21,067 nucleotides of DNA, taken from CAYWNA01 sp964459305. Lineage in GTDB: Bacteria > Planctomycetota > Planctomycetia > Pirellulales > Pirellulaceae. The stretch's first letter is position 1; the number at the start of each line of letters is the position of its first letter. The stretch spans positions 1 through 21,067 of the forward strand of contig CAYWNA010000237.1 in assembly GCA_964459305.1 (NCBI GenBank), read 5' to 3'. The notes under the pieces were generated by a model. The model made no database searches, was not told the DNA's origin, and was given only the letters and a program-made list of their open reading frames with translations. This document shows, in pieces, positions 6,605-13,163 of the stretch. Made by a program: the position numbers and the translations under genes.

Positions 6605-8206
6605 TCACTTCGCTTGTTGGACGGCGTACAGGTAGTGTTGCGAGGCGACGTACAGAACGCCGTTGGCGGCGATGGGTGTGGAGTAGACTGGATTGCCAAG
6701 ACGTATCTCACTGATCAGCTTTGGCTCCTTGCCGTCGGCCATCACGTAGAAGAGTTTCTTGTTGCCAAAATACAGCTTGCCATCGACGACCAAGGGGCCG
6801 CCCCAAGTTTCGGATTTGGTCTCGTAGACGTAGTGACACTCACCCGTGTCGGCGTCCAAGCAGTGCAGCCCACCCGCAATATCGACGACGTACACGATGC
6901 CGTCGGCAATTCCGGCGGTGGCCATGCTCCGCTCGATCCCGTCGTAGCTCCAAATCTTGCCGGTTTCGGTGATGTCGCCGGCTTTTGTTGCATCGATGCA
7001 GTGGAACAATCCTTTGCCCCGGCCATGCGCCGGGTCTTGTCCGATGGCCACGTAAATGCGGTTGTTGTGGAAGACGGGCGAGGCGATGATCTGGTTGGGG
7101 CCCACGTACTTGCCGTCGTTCTTGTTGGTGCTGTATCTCTTTCGTTTATCGCCTTCGTAGTAGGGAATCAACTTGCCATCGCGATACTTGTATTCCCGTG
7201 GGTTGCAGTCGTACGACCAAGCCATTTTCAGCGCCACCGGCTGTTCCGGGGCTTCGGTGACGGCCTCGAAGGCATAGCAGACGCCGTCCCCGCCGCCGAT
7301 GAAAATGAGCGTCTTGTCCCCTACCTTTCCCAACGACGGCGACGACCATTGGGCATGGTACAGGCGCGAGCTGAGTCCTACGTCCTCGAACGCCACGAGA
7401 CGGCCGGTTGTTTTGTCCAGCACAATCAGGGATGGTGCCTCGGGCGAGAGGACTTTGGCGTGCGGCGTGTCAACTCCGTTGGATGTTCCCAAGTAGAGCA
7501 TGTGTCCGTGAATCAGTACCGAGCAACTCGCGGCGTCGTGGGGCATGACCGATAGCTCGTCCATTGGGTCAAACCGCCAAATGATGTCCGCGTCTGTCGA
7601 CGTGAGTTCCACCGGCGATTCGCCATCGCTGACCATGTAGTTCCCTTCGTCCGTGAATGGTCCATCGTTCCCATCGGCCAGCCCATCCGCATCGAGACAT
7701 ACGACATCGGCGGCACTAGTAACGACGTAGACCCGATCGCCTTCCACCGTCGGCGACGAGCAGACACCTAGATGCTGGTGGCTGAAGTGTATCTTGGGCG
7801 GCAATTTGGTGCGTTGCGGCACCACGAGTTGCCAAAGGAGTTTGCCTGTGGCTTCGTCCAGACAATGGACCAAGCCGCCCCGCGAGCGTTTGAATCGGTC
7901 GCTTTTGGACAGGAGAAAATCATCGGTACCCACAAACACTCGCCCATTGGCGACAGTCGGGTTCCCGTAGGTCGCCGAACCGGTGCGCACGACCCATTTG
8001 ACGTTGTCGGCAGTGGATAGTTCGATCGCACCGGCCGATGTCCTGCTCCCGCGCGAGAACGTATCCGGCAGCCCGATTTCCTCCGAAACCATGTTTCGGC
8101 TTCCGGTACCACCCCACTGCGTCCAGTCTGCACCGATCGCGTCGGTCGACAGCGAGGCTAGGAACAGCAGTCCGAAAGAAAAGGAAAACACTCGGTCAGC
8201 ATGCAT
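6605..8206 (-). CDS. Exported PQQ-type beta-propeller protein, 533 aa
   Basis: The protein has a Sec signal peptide (MHADRVFSFSFGLLFLASLS to about residue 26, ending AIGA) followed by DWTQWGG, the usual opening of planctomycete BamB/PQQ-like propellers. Repeated blade motifs span the protein: NPTVANGRVFVGTDD, LVHCLDEATGKLLWQL, SSPTVEGDRVYVVTS, GIADGIVYVVDIAGGLHCLD, and a terminal STPIAANGVLYVASQHYLYA. This points to an eight-bladed fold for protein or polymer binding outside the cytoplasm; quinone binding and enzyme activity cannot be claimed. ATG 8206 was chosen because GGAGG (complement of 8216-8220) lies 9 bp upstream. It starts 27 bp after the stop of the 1308-residue gene, so the two form an operon. 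Confidence 0.85.
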   Translation of the reverse strand: MHADRVFSFSFGLLFLASLSTDAIGADWTQWGGTGSRNMVSEEIGLPDTFSRGSRTSAGAIELSTADNVKWVVRTGSATYGNPTVANGRVFVGTDDFLLSKSDRFKRSRGGLVHCLDEATGKLLWQLVVPQRTKLPPKIHFSHQHLGVCSSPTVEGDRVYVVTSAADVVCLDADGLADGNDGPFTDEGNYMVSDGESPVELTSTDADIIWRFDPMDELSVMPHDAASCSVLIHGHMLYLGTSNGVDTPHAKVLSPEAPSLIVLDKTTGRLVAFEDVGLSSRLYHAQWSSPSLGKVGDKTLIFIGGGDGVCYAFEAVTEAPEQPVALKMAWSYDCNPREYKYRDGKLIPYYEGDKRKRYSTNKNDGKYVGPNQIIASPVFHNNRIYVAIGQDPAHGRGKGLFHCIDATKAGDITETGKIWSYDGIERSMATAGIADGIVYVVDIAGGLHCLDADTGECHYVYETKSETWGGPLVVDGKLYFGNKKLFYVMADGKEPKLISEIRLGNPVYSTPIAANGVLYVASQHYLYAVQQAK

Positions 8207-8233
8207 CGATGATTGCCTCCAAGACAAATCAAC

Positions 8234-11200
8234 TCATTTCGCCCCAAGACACAGAACCTTGCCGTCGACGGTCGAAAGGAACAATCGTCCGTCGGCAGCA
8301 GCCATGCCGTCCCAGGTGGGCGGGATGTCGAGCTTGTGTGTGGCGATCGTCTGTCCGTTTTCGGTCGAAACGGCCAGCAATATGGCCCCGTTCTTGCCCT
8401 TTAGCGCCGCGTCTTGGGCGGCGAGTTTCTCCAGAAGTTCCGGGGTGACGATGTCCGCCGCCACCTCGTCTTCGTCCACGATATCGGGCGGCCCGGCAAT
8501 GAACAGTGTTTTGTCCGCAAGCACCATGGCCCGGGCGAAGATGGGTGGGTTTTCCACGGACCACTCGTATTCGACGAAATGGCGTGACCCGCTGGTCGCA
8601 GCGCGGCCCGTGAACTGGAGGGCCGTGCCCAGCTTGCCGTCCGCCGGCTTCACGGCGCCCAGTTTGCCGTGGTTGTTGTTCCCCGACAGATCTCGGGCTT
8701 TGCCCTTCTCGAAGGTGAAGTCGAGGACGAGTTTGGCGTCCTCGGTGGCCGTGTCGGCGGGCGTCTGGAAGTGCTTCTGAATTTCGGCGGCCGTGACGGT
8801 GCCGTAGTACACACGCACCTGATCGATCAGGCCGGCGAAGGGTGTCGCACCGCTGTATTTGCCCACGCCCTCAGTGCCTGCGTCGGCGCCCACCTCCATG
8901 GCCTGAGCCGGTTCCTCAGCGATGAAGCCACTGGCCTCGCCGGTCGCTGCCAGTTCTCCGTCGACGTAAACCTCCAGCTTCTTGTCCGCAGTTAGGGCTC
9001 CGGCCAGATGAACCCAATCGCCAACCAACTTCTGCTTGGCGCTTACCACAAAAGACTCGTCCTTGACGCGAATCGCAAAGTGGGGCCTGCCCTGGTCAAG
9101 GAAAAGCGAATAGCCGTGGGCGGGACCCCCGTTGGCAACGATCACACCCTTAGGCTTATCGGCCTTCACCCATGCCTCGACAACCAACGGTTTGCCGGCG
9201 GGATTCAGGCTCTCGGATTTTTCAATACTGATCCAACCGCCGCTGCTGCCTTTGCGCCAGCCGGCGATATCGGGCAGCTCGGGTGGCTCCTTGCTTGTCG
9301 CGAACAAGTGGTACTCCATCGGCGTCGTCCAACGCAGATACTGCGGCTTGCGGCCATAGCCGTAGACGTTCTTTCCGTCGGACGTCAGGATGCGGCCGGA
9401 TGGAGCGAACTTGCCGGCCTGGTAGTAACCGCCGTGGCTGCCCGAAAAACTCCGGCCGTAAACCCAATAGGAACGGTGAAACCAGGAGCCGTCGAGGAAA
9501 CCGTAGGGTGCAAACAGGTGCGCCTCTTTGCCGCGCTGGACCGTGGCCTGAAGGACGAGATCGCCCGAGTTCGGCCCGAGCGCCAGGCGGTTGCCTTCGA
9601 GGTCGAATACCTGCGATCGCATGTACATGCGATCGCCGTCGCTGGACAAGATGTCGGGCAGCGCCACGGGCATCTGCAGAGTTTGGTGGCGGACTTGCAG
9701 GTTCTCGCCCGTTTCTGGGTCCTTGTCGTCGAAGTGCCGGTGCGTGAGCATGCGGCCCGTCTTCGGGTCAAGACGAAACAGGTGCAGTCCGCCATCCAGA
9801 AACATCGAGCGGCCGGCCACGAAACAGGCCGCGCCGTCCTGGACCAGGATGTTGCCGTGGACCGGCCAGACCGATTCGACTTGCTCGAAGATCGTGTGAC
9901 GTTGGTCGACGGGTGCGGCACGGAATCGCCAGGCCAACGCCCCGTCCGAGGCCCGCAGGCAGTACACATGGCCATCGGCGGAACCGAACAGGCAGCAGCC
10001 CTGCCAGATCGTTGGCGGCGAATCGATGCGGCCGCCGGTGGTGTAACTCCAGGCGGGTTCGCCGGTTCCGGCGTCAAGCGCGTGCAGCGTGTGGGTATCG
10101 ACCGATGCAACGAACAGCTTTCCGTCGGCCACGGTCACGGCGGAGAGCGTGCCTCCGAGTCTTGTCTCCCACGCCGGTTTCAAATCCGATGCGACTTGCA
10201 TGGGTGTGTAGCCATTGCGAGTCCCATCGCCCCGATAAGTCGGCCAATCATTGGGATTTGCGACTTCCGATTTTCGTTTTCCGATTTGTTCGTATGCTGG
10301 GCCGCGTTCAAGTCGCTGGTCGTCCGCTTCGGCTCGGATGGCGTCCAGGCTCTTTGAGGCGGGTGCGACGGCGGCGAAGCCGAAGACCTTGGCTTCAGGA
10401 TAGCAGGCGCAATCGTGTTGCGGTGCGTAGACCATGCCGTTCGCGGGCGTGATACCAGTGAGACAGGCGCCGCGGACCCAATGGTGGAGTTCCCACGACT
10501 GCTTGTCTAGGTCGAGGTACTCGATGCCGGTACGTGACATGAGCAGATACTTCTCGGTCGCTTTGCCTCGGTAGCAGCGATGATGGAACCAGTAGGATTC
10601 GACATCGGGCGGAAACTCCTTCTTGATTTCGCCCGTGCGCGGATCGTGGCCGCGGAAAATGCCGTCGTAGCTGCCGCTAGTCGTCGCACCGGTCCACACA
10701 AGGCCGCCGGCCACGAGCAGATCCTCGGCCGACTGGTAACCCGATGCCGCGTGGGGCGCGGTCCACAGCTTCTCGCCCGTCTTGGCCGAGAACGCCGTCA
10801 TCATGTCCTGGCCGCCACGGTGTGGGATCATTTTCTCGCCGCCCGACCACAGCACGACGTCCTCATAGACCACCAACGCTGGGACGTACCACGATTGAAT
10901 CTTCTGCCAAATGGGCATCGGCTCGGAAGTCCATGCTTCCTCGCCACTTTCCCGGTCGAGGGACACGATTTTTTGACCGTCGTGGAAATAGACGCGCTCG
11001 GCGTCCACGGCCAGCGTCGATGGCGCCGCGAAGGACTTCTTCTGCCACAGGATGTCGCCGCTTTCGGCCGAGACGGCCATCACGGTCTTGTCGCCCCCCA
11101 ACCACTGGGCGCCTTGCACGCCGCGTTTGACCTCCGCGATGCTAGGGTACTTGCCCCAGGTCTCCTCCGGAGCTTTGTTGACCACGAGAAACAAGGTGCC

Positions 11201-12160
11201 GCCACAGGCGAGGATTTCTTCGGTCGCCTCGGTCCCTTCGTAGGTGCGGAGCGTCTTTCCGGTCGCGGCATCCAGCGCGCTCAGCGGCTCGTGGAGTCCG
11301 AGGGTGACGTAGACCACGTCGTCCACGGCGACAAGGCGGCGCGTGAGCAGAGCCGGCCCGCTCTTCAGCGGCCACAACTGCGTGTGCCAATGGTCGATGG
11401 GCCGCTTCCACAGAACGGTGCCGTTGAAGGCATCGCGGCCGATCAGGAACCAATGCGACGGCAGCACGATCGATGCGGTCGAGCCCTCGTCGAAAATGTA
11501 GAACAGCCGTCCCTTCGACGACACAAGCGAGCTGACCGACGACATGTGATCGTGGTGACGCGACCAACGCGGGCTACCCATCCATTGCATGCGCCGAAGC
11601 GGCGCGATCACCTCGTCCTGGGACACGGCGTTGTTCGTCGGGTCGTGGAGGTAGTGGGTCCAGTCGTCGATTTCCTTCGGGCGCGGCTTGACCGTCTTCT
11701 GCCACGTGTCGCCCTGCTGGACGTATGCCACGCCATTCGGCGCAAGCACCCTGGCGATCTCCTCATTTGCCACCTGACACTGGCCACTTGCCACGATCAG
11801 ATTCACCAGGTTATCGACGTAAGGCAGGCGTTTTCCACTCAGCCGGTCAACCGATACCTTGCCGTACAGGCCCAGCGACTGAATGTGTTCGCGCGCGGCT
11901 TCGACGTTTGCCGCGTCGCAATCCAGTCCATGAACCAGATAGCCGTCACCGGCTCGCAGCGCCGTCGTGAGCTTTCCGTCGCCACATCCCACGTGCACGA
12001 CCAGTCCGCCTTGCACACCGGTCGCCTCCAGGACTTGAGCGGCGAGTTGCGTTTCCGAATCGGCCGCCAATGCCCCTCCGGACTGTACCGGTGCAAGCGG
12101 GCAAGCGAATCCCGCAACAAGTATCGTTTGAAGAAACCCGAACGTCATTCGTTTTCGCAT
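8234..12160 (-). CDS. Exported fusion of methyltransferase-like domain, two PQQ-type propellers and LamG, 1308 aa
   Basis: A signal peptide (residues 1-33) is followed at 50-145 by a Rossmann segment with VVHVGCGDGKLTTALRAGDG, LVHGLDCDAANVEAAREH and a further strand at LIVASGQ, all resembling SAM-dependent methyltransferases. Propeller 1 spans about 205-600 and ends in a cysteine motif, QHDCACYPEAKVFGF (C584, C586). Propeller 2 starts at NDWPTYRGDGTRNGY (638) and runs to about 960. A LamG-like domain (975-1190) interrupts it, and the last blades resume at PPIFARAMVLADKTLFIAGP. The first gene of a two-gene operon, it probably acts outside the cytoplasm as a binding or scaffold protein. SAM is not expected there, so methyl transfer is doubtful. 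AAGGGA lies about 8 bp before the ATG. Confidence 0.85.
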   Translation of the reverse strand: MRKRMTFGFLQTILVAGFACPLAPVQSGGALAADSETQLAAQVLEATGVQGGLVVHVGCGDGKLTTALRAGDGYLVHGLDCDAANVEAAREHIQSLGLYGKVSVDRLSGKRLPYVDNLVNLIVASGQCQVANEEIARVLAPNGVAYVQQGDTWQKTVKPRPKEIDDWTHYLHDPTNNAVSQDEVIAPLRRMQWMGSPRWSRHHDHMSSVSSLVSSKGRLFYIFDEGSTASIVLPSHWFLIGRDAFNGTVLWKRPIDHWHTQLWPLKSGPALLTRRLVAVDDVVYVTLGLHEPLSALDAATGKTLRTYEGTEATEEILACGGTLFLVVNKAPEETWGKYPSIAEVKRGVQGAQWLGGDKTVMAVSAESGDILWQKKSFAAPSTLAVDAERVYFHDGQKIVSLDRESGEEAWTSEPMPIWQKIQSWYVPALVVYEDVVLWSGGEKMIPHRGGQDMMTAFSAKTGEKLWTAPHAASGYQSAEDLLVAGGLVWTGATTSGSYDGIFRGHDPRTGEIKKEFPPDVESYWFHHRCYRGKATEKYLLMSRTGIEYLDLDKQSWELHHWVRGACLTGITPANGMVYAPQHDCACYPEAKVFGFAAVAPASKSLDAIRAEADDQRLERGPAYEQIGKRKSEVANPNDWPTYRGDGTRNGYTPMQVASDLKPAWETRLGGTLSAVTVADGKLFVASVDTHTLHALDAGTGEPAWSYTTGGRIDSPPTIWQGCCLFGSADGHVYCLRASDGALAWRFRAAPVDQRHTIFEQVESVWPVHGNILVQDGAACFVAGRSMFLDGGLHLFRLDPKTGRMLTHRHFDDKDPETGENLQVRHQTLQMPVALPDILSSDGDRMYMRSQVFDLEGNRLALGPNSGDLVLQATVQRGKEAHLFAPYGFLDGSWFHRSYWVYGRSFSGSHGGYYQAGKFAPSGRILTSDGKNVYGYGRKPQYLRWTTPMEYHLFATSKEPPELPDIAGWRKGSSGGWISIEKSESLNPAGKPLVVEAWVKADKPKGVIVANGGPAHGYSLFLDQGRPHFAIRVKDESFVVSAKQKLVGDWVHLAGALTADKKLEVYVDGELAATGEASGFIAEEPAQAMEVGADAGTEGVGKYSGATPFAGLIDQVRVYYGTVTAAEIQKHFQTPADTATEDAKLVLDFTFEKGKARDLSGNNNHGKLGAVKPADGKLGTALQFTGRAATSGSRHFVEYEWSVENPPIFARAMVLADKTLFIAGPPDIVDEDEVAADIVTPELLEKLAAQDAALKGKNGAILLAVSTENGQTIATHKLDIPPTWDGMAAADGRLFLSTVDGKVLCLGAK

Positions 12161-12312
12161 CGTACGATTCCCTTTCCGCCGTTATCACATTCCCACGTCA
12201 AATCGTTCGTCGAGTCTAACCGCGCAAGCATGGAAAAGCCACCCTTCGAGCAAGCATGCCGCCGTTCAGACAGAAGCGGGCCATGACGCGCCCGTCCTAC
12301 ATGGCGGTGCTC

Positions 12313-12348
12313 GGATAATTGCGGACTTCGCGAAGTCCGCAATTATCC
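12313..12348. repeat. Perfect 36-bp palindrome
   Basis: GGATAATTGCGGACTTCG at 12313-12330 is followed at once by its exact reverse complement at 12331-12348, with no spacer. The TTGCGGACTTCGCGAAGTCC core resembles a dispersed planctomycete palindrome I recall. It lies about 150 bp upstream of the 1308-residue gene and could form a cruciform or act in transcript termination for rightward reading. Confidence 0.85.
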
Positions 12349-12473
12349 ACGGACATCCACCTGCTCGGTTCGAACCGCCCGGAGCCAAGCAGTCGTCCGA
12401 CGCAGAGAGAGACCGCTTGCCACGAGTGGACGTAGCCGCGGCATAACAACATGCTCTGGAGCAACGCTGCTGG

Positions 12474-12499
12474 ATTGCGGACTTCGCAAGGTCCGCAAT
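12474..12499. repeat. Degenerate second copy of the TTGCGGACTTCG palindrome
   Basis: ATTGCGGACTTCGCAAGG is followed by TCCGCAAT. The 9-bp arms are perfect, but the centre has lost symmetry relative to the copy at 12313-12348. A further inverted pair, AACAACAT at 12445-12452 and ATGTTGTT at 12498-12505, brackets it. Confidence 0.7.
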
Positions 12500-12580
12500 G
12501 TTGTTCGGCGGCGATTGTCGAGTCGACCCGCGGACGACGCGCTCGAATCGTGGCGGAATTCAGTCTGGTTTTGCGGATGC

Positions 12581-12610
12581 TTGGTCCGGACGAACGGTTT
12601 GCGTTACAAT
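12581..12610 (+). promoter_or_regulatory. Putative sigma70-type promoter before the DUF4058 fragment
   Basis: TTGGTC at 12581-12586 and TACAAT at 12605-12610 are separated by 18 bp. The same TACAAT hexamer is used in the putative gmhB promoter at 18479. It sits 43 bp before the DUF4058 fragment, so it may be the surviving promoter of a dead gene. Confidence 0.4.
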
Positions 12611-12652
12611 AGAATCGATGGACTTTTCGGGCGTCCCAAGACGGTGTTTCGT

Positions 12653-13004
12653 GTGGAGTTCCCCACGAAACGAAACCCGTTTCCCGGTATGAATCCATGG
12701 CTGGAGTGGCACCGGGGCGACGTGCATACGAGATTGACCGCTCGACACCAAGACGGGGCATCGTGTCGTCACGTCGATTGAGTTTCTGAGCGCCGTCAAC
12801 AAGACATCCGAAGCGGGACGCCGGCAGTATCGCACGAAACAAGAGCAGATGCTCGATGGCCGCGTCAACTTGGTTGAGATCGATTTGCTGCGCGCCGGAT
12901 CGTGGGTGTTGGCCGTGCAGCAGTCCCTCGTTCCCAAAGCATACCGCGAGCCCTACCGAATCTGCGTCGTGCGTGCCGATCAGCAAATGTCAACTTTTGC
13001 GTGA
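12653..13004 (+). pseudogene. N-terminal and middle fragments of a DUF4058 family gene, frameshifted
   Basis: The first frame (GTG at 12653) reads FPTKRNPFPGMNPWLEWH then GDVHTRLTARHQD, the conserved DUF4058 start. After a frameshift near 12760-12770 and loss of an internal stretch, the second frame reads VVTSIEFLSAVNKTSEAGRR, then DGRVNLVEIDLLRAGSWVLA and YREPYRICVVRADQ, the conserved DUF4058 core. It stops at 13002-13004 just where the C-terminal part should begin. A normal family member has roughly 250 residues; only about 110 remain. The missing C-terminal part is the type of sequence found at 6316-6591, but in the wrong order for a simple interruption. Confidence 0.75.
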
Positions 13005-13030
13005 AGGCTGCGAAATCCTGAAGGCAGATA

Positions 13031-13088
13031 GTCGCCGTGTTCTCCGAACTCGGTGCCTTCCCTAACCGACCTCGGAGAGGACGGCGAC
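13031..13088. repeat. 58-bp inverted repeat between the DUF4058 fragment and the beta-helix gene
   Basis: GTCGCCGTGTTCTCCGA at 13031-13047 pairs with TCGGAGAGGACGGCGAC at 13072-13088, 15 of 17 positions. The 24-bp centre holds a shorter partial symmetry (ACTCGG and CCGACC). It lies just past the 3' end of the minus-strand beta-helix gene, so it could also serve as a transcription terminator for it, though there is no T-tract. Confidence 0.6.
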
Positions 13089-13163
13089 AAACGTGACGGT
13101 TTCTTCTCGACCGACCCTGATCAGTCGTCTTTCACCCGCCGACACGCGATCGCCAACACAACA

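Larger units (their letters stand above)
12161..12652. other. Repeat-rich gap upstream of the propeller operon
   Basis: No credible gene lies here on either strand. The gap carries a perfect 36-bp palindrome, a related degenerate copy 126 bp further on, and a promoter-like sequence pointing right. It must also contain the promoter for the minus-strand propeller operon, but I could not pick one with confidence. Confidence 0.5.

Noticed and set aside
9008..10357. 449-codon open frame on the plus strand
   Set aside because: It is antisense to the same propeller gene and has no motif or ribosome binding site.
10580..12286. 568-codon open frame on the plus strand
   Set aside because: It is the antisense of the 1308-residue propeller protein, rich in Arg and His with no recognisable domain.
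12313..12505. CRISPR-like array
   Set aside because: There are only two related palindromes of unequal quality and no regular direct repeats or spacers.
12297..12986. 229-codon minus-strand frame covering the palindromes and the DUF4058 fragment
   Set aside because: Its translation is repeat sequence plus the antisense of a recognisable DUF4058 remnant.
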